This document shows, piece by piece, positions 18,440-26,789 of a DNA stretch of 64,000 nucleotides. Origin of the DNA: Neisseriaceae bacterium (GTDB lineage: Bacteria > Pseudomonadota > Gammaproteobacteria > Burkholderiales > UBA11063); the NCBI GenBank assembly GCA_003963245.1, contig RXJX01000002.1, forward strand, positions 115,989 through 179,988. Direction: 5' to 3'. The notes below the pieces were generated by a model. It had not been told where the DNA came from. It ran no database searches and saw only the letters and a list, made by a program, of their open reading frames with translations. How positions within the stretch are numbered: the stretch's first letter is position 1; every line of letters starts with the position of its first letter. Both the position numbers and the translations under genes were made by a program.

Positions 18440-19745
18440 CTATAAATCGCAGCTTATTGGGTTAACCATTATTAGTGGTGTAATTTGTGGCTATATTCTC
18501 GGTATTGTTGCATTGATCTTACCTAAACTGGTTACGCAACACTATATAAGCAAGGAACAAATATCACTTCATGTTGGCGCATTGTTATTAGGTTGTTTTA
18601 TTGCCAGCATTTATACGGGTTCGCTCGCGGATTATCTAGGGCGTAAAAAAGTTATCTTAATCACCATGCTGATCTTTATTATCGGTATTGTCTATTACAT
18701 ATTTGCTAGAACGCATGTTAACCTCTACTCTGCCCGATTTATTCAGGGTATCGCGTATGGGATGTGTGAAATTGTGATGCCCCTATATCTAGTCGAGGTT
18801 TCTGAAACCAAATGGCGCGGGCAAATTATTACCGCATTTAAACTAGCTAATACAGGTGGTGCTCTTATTTCCAGTCTAATTTGGATTTTTATTAGTGTTG
18901 ACTACTACCCTTTGGCTTTTGCAGTTGCGCTAGTTATGCCACTAGCTATTACTGGACTAGTAGTAAAATTACCTGAATCGCCACGCTGGTTGATTGCCAG
19001 GAGTAAAATTAATCAAGCAACTACCGCGCTCTTCAGAATCAATCCACAAACCGCCGAGAGTGCTTTAAAAGAAATTCAAAACGCGGCAGCGCAACAAACA
19101 AGTGGACATTTTCGCGAGTTGATGAAGCGCTCCAACTTGATTCCATTCTTGGTAATTCTCGCAGCAGTTTCACTTAATCAATTAACCGGAATTAATGTAT
19201 TCGTACAAAATAGCCTGCAGGTTATGAAGGACTCAGGAATTCATTCTGATATAGTTGGTTTATTTGGCAATATTAGTATCAGTCTGGTGAATTTTAGCGC
19301 GATGATTGCAACATTACTTCTGGTTGATAAAATTGGGCGCAAACGAATTTTAGTCATTGGCACCAGCGGACTTTTAGTAACCTTATTACTACTTTTTGTT
19401 GCACATGCAATTTTGCCGCAAGGCGAACTCGTTGGTTATATTACATTAATTGGTATAATCTTTGTAGTTGGTTTCTTCGCTTTTGGACCAGGAGCATTAA
19501 TCTTAGTCATTTCAACTGAGCTACTTGCGACTAATGTAAGAGCTCTAGCAATTTCAATTGCTTTTACCGTAGGTGCTCTAGTTGGAACTTTATTTGTTTC
19601 ATGGTTTGGCGCTTTAAGCGCTAACTTAGGCTATGCAAAATTATTCTTAATTATGGCATTCTTTGTTTTTTGCTATTTATTGATAGCATTATTTATTCCT
19701 GAAACTAAAGGCAAATCACTAGAGAAAATTAATTGGAAAAAATAA
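18426..19745 (+). CDS. MFS transporter, sugar-porter family
   Basis: From ATG 18426 the product has about 439 residues and 12 hydrophobic segments. Sugar-porter signatures are clear: DYLGRKKV after helix 2, PESPRWLIARSK after helix 6, the second motif DKIGRKRI after helix 8, and PETKGKSLE at the C-terminus. GGAG six bases before the ATG decides the start, and the gene overlaps the last codons of anmK, so the two are probably one operon. This hints at uptake of a sugar or anhydro-muropeptide-derived sugar, but the substrate cannot be read from sequence. Confidence 0.88.
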   Translation: MRFASYKSQLIGLTIISGVICGYILGIVALILPKLVTQHYISKEQISLHVGALLLGCFIASIYTGSLADYLGRKKVILITMLIFIIGIVYYIFARTHVNLYSARFIQGIAYGMCEIVMPLYLVEVSETKWRGQIITAFKLANTGGALISSLIWIFISVDYYPLAFAVALVMPLAITGLVVKLPESPRWLIARSKINQATTALFRINPQTAESALKEIQNAAAQQTSGHFRELMKRSNLIPFLVILAAVSLNQLTGINVFVQNSLQVMKDSGIHSDIVGLFGNISISLVNFSAMIATLLLVDKIGRKRILVIGTSGLLVTLLLLFVAHAILPQGELVGYITLIGIIFVVGFFAFGPGALILVISTELLATNVRALAISIAFTVGALVGTLFVSWFGALSANLGYAKLFLIMAFFVFCYLLIALFIPETKGKSLEKINWKK

Positions 19746-19816
19746 CAAGCTATATGTACTCATTGCCTTTAAATCAAATATTTTGAGTACAGACTTAATT
19801 ATCAAATGAGAAATTT

Positions 19817-21019
19817 GTGCAAAAATTAGATAAAGCTAGCAAGCAACAGATTTTATTTCTGTTAACGGCAATGTTCTTTCTAGGCGTTTCCGCGACAGAT
19901 ATATATATTGCTTCGTTACCGCAAATGGTAGCTGATTTTCATTCAACACCACAAACTGTCAATCTTACGCTGTCAAGTTATAGCATTGGTATTGCTTTAG
20001 GAGTGCTATTTACTGGTGAATTAAGCAATCGTTTCGGACGACGCAAGATTTTGCTTGGCGGGCTTAGTTGCTTCGCTATTGCAGCTGGTTTGATTACATT
20101 CACACCAACAATTTGGGGAGTGATTATACTCCGTGTAATTCAGTCGTTTGGTTGTTCAGTGATTCTGATTGTTCCACGCCTCATATTAAAGGATTGCATG
20201 GATGAACGCGAACAAGTTCATGCTAATGGGGTTCTGTTAATGGGGTTGATAATTTCTCCGGCAGTAGCTCCGGTTTTAGGCGCATATATTGCAACTTATT
20301 TAAGCTGGCATTATTGCTTTTTATTCAGTGCACTTGTTGGTTTACTATTAGTTATAGTCACCATAAAGATACTACCAGAAACTAATTTAAATCAAATCCA
20401 TAAAATGCCAGCCTTGCCACGTTATTTAAAAGGCTATTTAAATTTATTAAAAAATAAAGTTTTCATAACGCTAACCCTTATTTATGCGTGTGGCGTTGGT
20501 GCTTATTTTGCATTTATTGGTATTTCCAGCTATTTATATATTGGCTATCTGCATATTTCACCGATCGCCTACTCTTATATATTCTTGGGTCTATCCGCAG
20601 CATACTTAACCGGTAACCAAGTTATGCAATTTTTAAATCGTAAAAAAGCTCCGCTAGTAGATATAATTGGTATCGGAGTATACTCTACTGCCAGCGGCGT
20701 ATTTATATTAATCTTAACGCTATTCTTTGATAACGTAACTATTATTGCGCTGTTAGCCACTATAGCAGTGCTACTAATGCGCGTAGCCAATGCACTAATT
20801 AACCCACCAACCCAAATTAAAATCATGAGTCATTTTCATACCCAAAGCGCTCAGGCACTTGGTTTAAATATGTGTATTGGATTTTCGATAAATAGTATAG
20901 CTACTTATATGGTTACTATTTTGCCAACTTATCCCTTATTGAGCTTTGTACTATCCTCAGGGTTTTTTATCGGAATTTGTTTAGCAGCCTATAAAATTAA
21001 CCATAAAATTATCAGCTAA
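19817..21019 (+). CDS. MFS drug exporter, Bcr/CflA family
   Basis: The 400-residue protein has 12 hydrophobic segments and the DHA1 Bcr/CflA pattern: DIYIASLPQMVADF in helix 1, GELSNRFGRRKIL as motif A (residues about 68-80), and LMGLIISPAVAPVLGAYIA as motif C in helix 5. It starts with GTG; the ribosome site is weak (GAGAAA). Family members expel chloramphenicol, bicyclomycin or similar compounds. The substrate here is unknown. A short inverted repeat (TGTACTCA / TGAGTACA, 19755-19794) separates it from the preceding transporter. Confidence 0.85.
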   Translation: MQKLDKASKQQILFLLTAMFFLGVSATDIYIASLPQMVADFHSTPQTVNLTLSSYSIGIALGVLFTGELSNRFGRRKILLGGLSCFAIAAGLITFTPTIWGVIILRVIQSFGCSVILIVPRLILKDCMDEREQVHANGVLLMGLIISPAVAPVLGAYIATYLSWHYCFLFSALVGLLLVIVTIKILPETNLNQIHKMPALPRYLKGYLNLLKNKVFITLTLIYACGVGAYFAFIGISSYLYIGYLHISPIAYSYIFLGLSAAYLTGNQVMQFLNRKKAPLVDIIGIGVYSTASGVFILILTLFFDNVTIIALLATIAVLLMRVANALINPPTQIKIMSHFHTQSAQALGLNMCIGFSINSIATYMVTILPTYPLLSFVLSSGFFIGICLAAYKINHKIIS

Positions 21020-21095
21020 TTACAATCGTAAAAATGCTAAAATCGTTGTTTGCTCATAGCTCATTTTTACTAAACATTCAATAAAGGTATACTTC

Positions 21096-21182
21096 ATGAC
21101 TACAACCCAAAAAATTCTTAGACTAAAACAATTAACTCTAGCCTGTGCTAAAGAGTCGTGTCATAGCTGTTGCAAAAAATAA
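21096..21182 (+). CDS. Cys-rich 28-residue mini-ORF, translationally coupled to next gene
   Basis: ATG 21096, preceded by AAAGG at a good distance, opens a 28-codon frame that ends in CAKESCHSCCKK. Its TAA (21180-21182) is directly followed by the ATG of the next gene at 21183. That gene has no ribosome site of its own, so it should rely on ribosomes finishing this frame. The N-terminus is Lys/Leu-rich and not hydrophobic enough for a signal peptide. The four clustered Cys and one His suggest metal or thiol chemistry, or a regulatory leader. Not a known family to me. Confidence 0.55.
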   Translation: MTTTQKILRLKQLTLACAKESCHSCCKK

Positions 21183-21620
21183 ATGCATCTACCAACTAAA
21201 CAACAACTCGAAGACTGGCAGCATTTACCGACCATTTATCGTTTAATGGCAGAAAAACGTTGGTCACTACAGTTGAGTACGCAATGGTTTAATGACTTTA
21301 TGCGCTGGCTATATACCGCTAATCGCAGCGAACTGGAGAATGATAAAGTTTTTGCAATGGATAATCTGCATTATCTAGATGATGTCTGGCACGCTTACAT
21401 TCTACATACCAGAGATTATATGCAGATGAGTCAGACTCTGTTTGGCTGTGAATTCATTCACCATCATCCAGAAAACCCTTTTTTAGCTGAAAAAGTTGCG
21501 GATGAAGTTATTAGCTATCAAATGGAAATGTTAATCAGTGACTGGGGTGAACAATATGTCGATCGCGTCTGGCAATATGGCGCAGATGTTCATGATATTA
21601 TTCACCCAGAAAGTTACTAG
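21183..21620 (+). CDS. Small protein resembling the GRDP-like (DUF1399) domain
   Basis: The 145-residue protein carries LDDVWHAYILHTRDYMQM near residues 62-79, close to the DxxWHxHIL-TxxY pattern of the glycine-rich-domain-protein-like family, here without the glycine-rich tail. FIHHHPEN follows. The His and Asp residues may bind metal. It lacks its own ribosome site, and its start abuts the stop of the Cys-rich mini-ORF. No function is established for short bacterial members. The family call is by motif only. Confidence 0.6.
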   Translation: MHLPTKQQLEDWQHLPTIYRLMAEKRWSLQLSTQWFNDFMRWLYTANRSELENDKVFAMDNLHYLDDVWHAYILHTRDYMQMSQTLFGCEFIHHHPENPFLAEKVADEVISYQMEMLISDWGEQYVDRVWQYGADVHDIIHPESY

Positions 21621-21642
21621 AAAAAACAGGTAAGACAGACTT

Positions 21643-22551
21643 CTATTGAATATCGCGAATCACCCCTGCACTAGCAGCTAATTTCTCACTCGCCTGCTCA
21701 AAGCATACGTCATTGATAATCATCACAATAGCCGTTTTAACGTGATTATTGGCAAGTTTGAGGAATTTTTCTGCCGTGGCAAAATCAACCTCCGTTGCCT
21801 CCATAATGATTTTTTTCGCACGCGCTTCCAATTTTGCATTGGAAGTTTTCACATCAACCATTAGGTTTTTATAAACTTTCCCGAGATTAATCATAGTCGT
21901 TGTACTTAGCATATTTAAGATCAATTTTTGCGTTGTTCCAGCTTTCATCCGTGTCGAACCAGAAATAACCTCAGCACCAGCTGACACTTCAATTTTTATA
22001 TCCGCATGATCTCCGATGACACTATTTTTGTTACATGCCACCGCGATTGTTTTACAACCAAGCGAGCGAGCATAATCTAAACCACCAATTACATAAGGAG
22101 TACGACCTGATGCCGCGATACCGCACACAATATCCTGAGCTACTAAATTAACTTGCTGAAGATCACTAACCCCAAGCTCTTCTTTATCTTCGACACCCTC
22201 TTGTGCCTTAATAAAAGCTTTTTCACCACCAGCAATAAGTCCAACTACGGTATTATAATCAACTCCATAAGTTGGTGGACACTCTACCGCATCCAAAATC
22301 CCCAGACGCCCACTGGTTCCAGCACCCAAATAGATCAAACGTCCGCCATTTTTCATTGCTAATGTAATTGCATCAACTGCTGTAGCAATTGCAGGCAACT
22401 CTTCTTCAATCGCCAAAGCTACTTTTTGGTCTTCCTGATTAATAATCCTTAGTTTCTCCAGAGTTGGCACAATATCAATATTCAGAGAATTAGGGTTGAT
22501 ATTTTCGGTAGTTAATGTTTTTAGTTGCGCTAAAATTTGTTGCTGCTGCAT
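21643..22551 (-). CDS. murQ: N-acetylmuramic acid 6-phosphate etherase
   Basis: The 302-residue SIS-domain enzyme splits the lactyl ether of MurNAc-6-phosphate, giving GlcNAc-6-phosphate and lactate. Motifs: GRLIYLGAGTSGRLGILDA near residue 70-88, the catalytic-Glu segment ECPPTYG near 91, and GSTRMKAGTTQKLILNMLST near 198-217. Length matches the family (about 300). It uses the product of AnmK, encoded upstream on the other strand, so the window holds two successive peptidoglycan-recycling steps. It is followed on the same strand only by the convergent GRDP-like gene. Confidence 0.96.
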   Translation of the reverse strand: MQQQQILAQLKTLTTENINPNSLNIDIVPTLEKLRIINQEDQKVALAIEEELPAIATAVDAITLAMKNGGRLIYLGAGTSGRLGILDAVECPPTYGVDYNTVVGLIAGGEKAFIKAQEGVEDKEELGVSDLQQVNLVAQDIVCGIAASGRTPYVIGGLDYARSLGCKTIAVACNKNSVIGDHADIKIEVSAGAEVISGSTRMKAGTTQKLILNMLSTTTMINLGKVYKNLMVDVKTSNAKLEARAKKIIMEATEVDFATAEKFLKLANNHVKTAIVMIINDVCFEQASEKLAASAGVIRDIQ

Positions 22552-22642
22552 AAATTTTTCCTTTGATATTCTTAACGATTACGCACAATATTATAATAGT
22601 TAATAAGCTTAATCACTATTAAATCTGCCATCTTCCGATTAT

Positions 22643-23503
22643 TTAAATTACCTGCTGTGCCTTGAACCATTTTTTAGGTTGCACTAGTTCATTTTGACTT
22701 TGAATAATGGCCAATTCTCGGCGGGCTAATTTCAAGGTTTGGTCAAACGTCGCAAATAATGCTGCAGCAGTATGTTCCAGACTTTGTTTCAAGTCTCTAG
22801 TTTCAAGATACTTAGCCAAATAAATTGCCGCGGTCATGTCTCCAGACCCATTCGGAGCAATCGGCATCTCAAGTCTTGGTGTTGCAACTAAATATGCTTC
22901 ATCTTTGGTAGATAGTAACATTTCAATCTGCGATGAGTCAGCATCATCTCTAGTTAAACTGGTAACTAATATTTGCTTGGCACCTCTATTGTGAAGTATT
23001 CTACATGCTTCTTTAGCATCAGCAAGAGTAGATATCTCAATTCCAGTCAGATGGGTAAGTTCAAATTGATTTGGTGTTAAGATAGTTGCATGTGACAATG
23101 CCTGATCGCGAAAAAACTCTGGAACACCAGATTTAACAAAGACACCACGCCCAATATCACCGATTACTGGATCACAGCAGTAAATCAATTGTGGATTCAC
23201 TACTCGCAATTTTTGCAACCAATTTAGAAGCACTTCCCCTAATACACTATCGCCTAAGTATCCGGTTAATATACCATCAATATGTCTAAGCATCCCTTGC
23301 TGGTCTAGTCCAGTAAAAATCTTATCAATATGCTCAACGGTCATAATATCACCAGTCCATGAACCGTAACCAGTATGATTTGAGAACTGAACCGTATTGA
23401 TTGCAACAACTTCGTGACCTAAACGTTGTAGAGGAAACACCGCCGCACGGTTTCCTACATAACCATATGCTACATGTGATTGTAACGATAAAATATTTGC
23501 CAT
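22643..23503 (-). CDS. pdxY: Pyridoxal kinase PdxY
   Basis: The 286-residue ribokinase-fold enzyme phosphorylates pyridoxal with ATP to give PLP in B6 salvage. The N-terminus SLQSHVAYGYVGNRAAVFPL and VQFSNHTGYGSWTG are characteristic, and the anion-hole motif NGSGDMTAA places the catalytic Asp at 222. Length agrees with PdxY (287). It begins 9 bases after the stop of the LysR-type gene on the same strand, so these two may be cotranscribed, unlike the usual divergent layout for a LysR regulator and its target. Confidence 0.93.
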   Translation of the reverse strand: MANILSLQSHVAYGYVGNRAAVFPLQRLGHEVVAINTVQFSNHTGYGSWTGDIMTVEHIDKIFTGLDQQGMLRHIDGILTGYLGDSVLGEVLLNWLQKLRVVNPQLIYCCDPVIGDIGRGVFVKSGVPEFFRDQALSHATILTPNQFELTHLTGIEISTLADAKEACRILHNRGAKQILVTSLTRDDADSSQIEMLLSTKDEAYLVATPRLEMPIAPNGSGDMTAAIYLAKYLETRDLKQSLEHTAAALFATFDQTLKLARRELAIIQSQNELVQPKKWFKAQQVI

Positions 23504-23512
23504 TTTTTACCT

Positions 23513-24421
23513 TTATTTTGTAACTGGCGCTTTCAAACGCGCAAAGCATTCTTCAATAAACTGGATAAATAAATTTGCTAAAGCACTTTCACTATTTGCT
23601 AGACGCACCAAATAAAAAGATATCACACCCCAATTGTATTCGGGATAAATTTTGATTAACCGACCTGACGCAAGTTCTTCAGCATATAATTCATCCCAAC
23701 CACCAGCGATGACATGTCCAGTCAGAGCCATATATTTACCATGCATACTATTACTTACATTAAGCCGTGAACTACCAACCAAATGTAGCTCCTCACCATT
23801 TTCGTGATGTAGATAGTAATCTTGTTCGGGAACACGAGTTCCTCTAAGTGACCCGGTAGTCAAATGTGTGGCAATACAATCATGGATAGAGTCTGGCAAA
23901 CCATAGCGCTCGATATATTCTGGGGTACAATAAATATGTAAAGGAACCGAGTGAAGAAGTTTTATTTTAGTAGTTTGCTGTTTGGGAATCTCGCTAACTA
24001 CAGCCAAATCAAATCTTTCACGGACTAAATCAATTTCACGATTTTGATATGCAATATCCAGTTCAATCCCCGGATTTTTTTGCATGAATTCAGCAACAAA
24101 GGGAGCAATTCCATAAGAGGATAAAGCAGTTGGCAGCGAAACATTTAATTTTCCACGAATTGATTCACCTTCCCGCTTAAGACTACTAATAATCTTATTA
24201 TAATGATCCACCTGACCGCTAAACCCTTCATACAATCTATGTCCAGCGCTGGTTATCTCAAAATTACGCGTATTGCGCTTGATTAATTGTACACCAAGCT
24301 CCTGCTCCAACTGGGCTATTTTACGGCTCAGCGTAGGCTGACTGATGTGAAATTTATTGGCAGTTTGACTATAATTACCAATATTAACCAAGTGCACAAA
24401 TAATAAAATATCATCTAACAT
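23513..24421 (-). CDS. LysR-family transcriptional regulator
   Basis: The 302-residue protein has the LysR N-terminal helix-turn-helix (NYSQTANKFHISQPTLSRKI, about residues 17-36), the linker helix (LEQELGVQLIKRNTRNFEIT), and a substrate-binding-protein-like effector domain from about 90. The start is ATG 24421 with GGAG six bases upstream; an upstream TTG is within that site. It lies between ubiD and pdxY, all on the minus strand. Target and inducer are not readable from the sequence. Confidence 0.9.
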   Translation of the reverse strand: MLDDILLFVHLVNIGNYSQTANKFHISQPTLSRKIAQLEQELGVQLIKRNTRNFEITSAGHRLYEGFSGQVDHYNKIISSLKREGESIRGKLNVSLPTALSSYGIAPFVAEFMQKNPGIELDIAYQNREIDLVRERFDLAVVSEIPKQQTTKIKLLHSVPLHIYCTPEYIERYGLPDSIHDCIATHLTTGSLRGTRVPEQDYYLHHENGEELHLVGSSRLNVSNSMHGKYMALTGHVIAGGWDELYAEELASGRLIKIYPEYNWGVISFYLVRLANSESALANLFIQFIEECFARLKAPVTK

Positions 24422-24451
24422 AATCAGCTCCAAATGTTGAATTAATTACTA

Positions 24452-25915
24452 TTATTGAAATATATCATTATATAATTCATCCATTTTAGCCTTTACCAGA
24501 GTATCTTGAATAATTACCCGCCCCCATTCACGATTGGTTTCACCATGAATTTTGTTGGTAGCATCGATTCCCATTTTACTACCTAGACCAGAAATAGGTG
24601 ATGCAAAATCTAAGTAATCAATTGGAGTTCGATCAATCATCGTAGTATCCCGCAATGGGTCAACCCGAGTTGTTAACGCCCAAATAACGTCTTTCCAATC
24701 ACGAATATTGACATCATCGTCAACCACAATGATAAATTTGGTGTACATAAACTGGCGCAAATAGCTCCAGATACCGAGCATTACTCGTTTAGAATGTCCT
24801 GCGTAACGTTTCTTAATTGATACAACCGCTAAACGATAACTGCAACCTTCAGGTGGCAAATAAAAATCGATGATCTCTGGAAATTGTTTTTGTAGCAATG
24901 GCACAAAAACTTCATTCAAAGCCTCACCAAGGATTGCTGGTTCATCAATTGGCTTACCAGTATAGGTACTATGATAAATTGGATTTTCACGCATCGTGAT
25001 TTTTTCGATAGTCATAACCGGAAAACTATCCTGCTCATTATAATAACCAGTATGATCACCATAAGGGCCTTCTACCGCAGTGTCATTTGGATATATGAAC
25101 CCCTCTAAGACGATCTCAGCATAAGCAGGAACTTGTAAATCAGATAAGATACATTTGGTTAATTCAGTACGACTGCCGCGTAATAAACCCGCAAATTGAT
25201 ACTCCGATAAACTATCCGGCACTGGCGTAACCGCCCCCAAAATAGTCGCAGGATCACAACCCAAAACTACTGCAATCGGATAAGGTGTATCTGGGTTTTC
25301 GCGACAATGTTCAAGGTAATCGAGTGCTCCACCACGATGTGATAACCAGCGCATGATCACTCGGTTTTTGCCGATAACCTGCTGACGGTAAATCCCCAAA
25401 TTTTGACGTTTTTTGTATGGACCTCTGGTAACAACTAAGCCCCAAGTAATTAGCGGTGCGACATCTTCGCTATGGCAGTGCCAAATTGGCAAAGTTTCCA
25501 GATTAACATCTTCTTTTTCAATAATAATTTGCTGCACCGGAGCTTTACTGATATTTTTGGGCAACATATTGTAAAGTTGCTTTAATAAAGGTAATTTTTC
25601 CCATGCATCTCGTAAGCCTTTGGGTGGTTGTGGCTCTTTTAGTTCAGCAAGAAATTCACCTACACCCCTTAACTCTCTGATATTATCTTTACCCATACCT
25701 AAAGCTACGCGTCTGGTGGTACCAAAGAGATTACCCAATACAGGCATCTGGTATCCTTCTGGATTTTCAAATAAGACCGACGGACCTCCAGCACGTAATA
25801 CTTTATCACAAAAGGCAGTCATTTCTAAATGTGGGGAGACAGGTTGCTTGATACGTTTTAACTCACCAAGTTCTTCAAGATTAGTTATAAATTCTCGTAA
25901 ATCGCGGTATTTCAT
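24452..25915 (-). CDS. ubiD: UbiD: 4-hydroxy-3-polyprenylbenzoate decarboxylase
   Basis: The 487-residue prenylated-FMN-dependent decarboxylase acts in ubiquinone synthesis. It begins [22 protein letters not shown] like known UbiD, and contains [20 protein letters not shown] (about 170-190), EFAGLLRG-like [11 protein letters not shown], and the acidic [13 protein letters not shown] (about 277-290) that supplies catalytic Glu/Asp. Length matches the family (about 490). It depends on prenyl-FMN made by UbiX, which is not in this window. The LysR gene follows 30 bases later on the same strand. Confidence 0.96.
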   Translation of the reverse strand: MKYRDLREFITNLEELGELKRIKQPVSPHLEMTAFCDKVLRAGGPSVLFENPEGYQMPVLGNLFGTTRRVALGMGKDNIRELRGVGEFLAELKEPQPPKGLRDAWEKLPLLKQLYNMLPKNISKAPVQQIIIEKEDVNLETLPIWHCHSEDVAPLITWGLVVTRGPYKKRQNLGIYRQQVIGKNRVIMRWLSHRGGALDYLEHCRENPDTPYPIAVVLGCDPATILGAVTPVPDSLSEYQFAGLLRGSRTELTKCILSDLQVPAYAEIVLEGFIYPNDTAVEGPYGDHTGYYNEQDSFPVMTIEKITMRENPIYHSTYTGKPIDEPAILGEALNEVFVPLLQKQFPEIIDFYLPPEGCSYRLAVVSIKKRYAGHSKRVMLGIWSYLRQFMYTKFIIVVDDDVNIRDWKDVIWALTTRVDPLRDTTMIDRTPIDYLDFASPISGLGSKMGIDATNKIHGETNREWGRVIIQDTLVKAKMDELYNDIFQ

Positions 25916-26074
25916 GATCCATCTGCTTTTTAAATCTAGTAGCAGCTATTTTAACACTGGAGTGGCTATCAAATTAAAATGAATTGGCAATTTTTTGCTT
26001 GAGATAAAGAAAAATATTAGGGAAAGTGAAAGTAAAATCCAAATATTAGAGAATTAAGTGACAAGAAAGGTATG

Positions 26075-26104
26075 ATTACCGGATACATAAAGGTATCCGG
26101 TAAT
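26075..26104. terminator. Strong hairpin downstream of the ferritin-like gene
   Basis: ATTACCGGATAC and GTATCCGGTAAT are perfect 12-bp arms around ATAAAG, placed between the end of the ferritin-like gene and the ubiD promoter region. There is no long U tract on the minus strand, so it may act as a terminator or RNA-stabilising hairpin. Confidence 0.65.
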
Positions 26105-26113
26105 TTGCTTCAG

Positions 26114-26545
26114 TTAGGCTTTTTTAGCAATTTTGCGCATTTCTAAAACGTGTTGCTCTTCTGAGCCAATCATCGTCCGGGCATAATCTTCAAGATAAAC
26201 TGACTTATCTTTTACCGCTTCCAATAACTGATGATACATTTCTGCCGCTTTAGTTTCGTGTTCAATTGATTCAGCGATAATACTTGCCAAGTCGTGCTTA
26301 TTAGTTTCTTTTATGTCAGCAACTTTAATTGTTGGATGTCCATTGAGACCAGTCATCAACTCGCCTGCTTTTAATGCATGATCTAATGATTCTGTAGCAT
26401 GAGTTTTGAAATAGCCAACTAACGACAAACGTTCTAAACCATATACAGTTAGCGCATAGTGAGTGTAACGACTTACGCCAGCTAATTCATGTGCAATAAT
26501 CTTGTCTAAGATTTCACAGACTTGTTTTTCATTAATATTTAACAT
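26114..26545 (-). CDS. Bacterioferritin-like ferritin family protein
   Basis: The 143-residue four-helix protein carries ferritin-type metal ligands: Glu20 in IAHELAGVSRYTHY, Glu52 and His56 in ATESLDHALKAGE, the acidic run IEHETKAAEMYHQLL (about 94-108), and Glu129/Glu130-His132 in GSEEQHV. GELMTGLNGHPTIKV is typical of the bacterioferritin group. It is shorter than classic Bfr (about 158) and the heme-ligand Met is not evident, so whether it stores iron with heme is unclear. It is divergent from a porin gene with a Fur-like box, suggesting iron-linked roles on both sides. RBS AAAGGA upstream. Confidence 0.82.
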   Translation of the reverse strand: MLNINEKQVCEILDKIIAHELAGVSRYTHYALTVYGLERLSLVGYFKTHATESLDHALKAGELMTGLNGHPTIKVADIKETNKHDLASIIAESIEHETKAAEMYHQLLEAVKDKSVYLEDYARTMIGSEEQHVLEMRKIAKKA

Positions 26546-26571
26546 TTGTGTATCCTTTTATATATAAATAA

Positions 26572-26583
26572 CGCTAATTAGCG
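26572..26583. promoter_or_regulatory. 12-bp perfect palindrome before the ferritin-like gene
   Basis: CGCTAATTAGCG is its own reverse complement and lies 27 bases upstream of the ferritin-like start, next to an AT-rich stretch suitable for a -10 box. It could be an operator; the binding protein is unknown. Confidence 0.35.
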
Positions 26584-26713
26584 CCGCTATTATATACCCT
26601 AATGTAAATTTGATACAAGAAATTTTGATTCCGCTTAAGACATATTCAATTATATTAAACTATAACAGTATATTCATCAACAACATTTATCACACTTAAA
26701 CAATTGTTATTGC

Positions 26714-26732
26714 AAATAAGAATCATTCTCGT
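26714..26732. promoter_or_regulatory. Putative Fur box upstream of the porin
   Basis: AAATAAGAATCATTCTCGT contains the dyad AGAAT-C-ATTCT and resembles the 19-bp Fur consensus (GATAATGATAATCATTATC). It overlaps the likely promoter (TATACT at 26735) of the porin gene that starts at 26790. Confidence 0.6.
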
Positions 26733-26789
26733 TTATACTAATGTCCTTATTCTTAGAATAGCTTTTCTAACTGAGGAACATTTACTATT

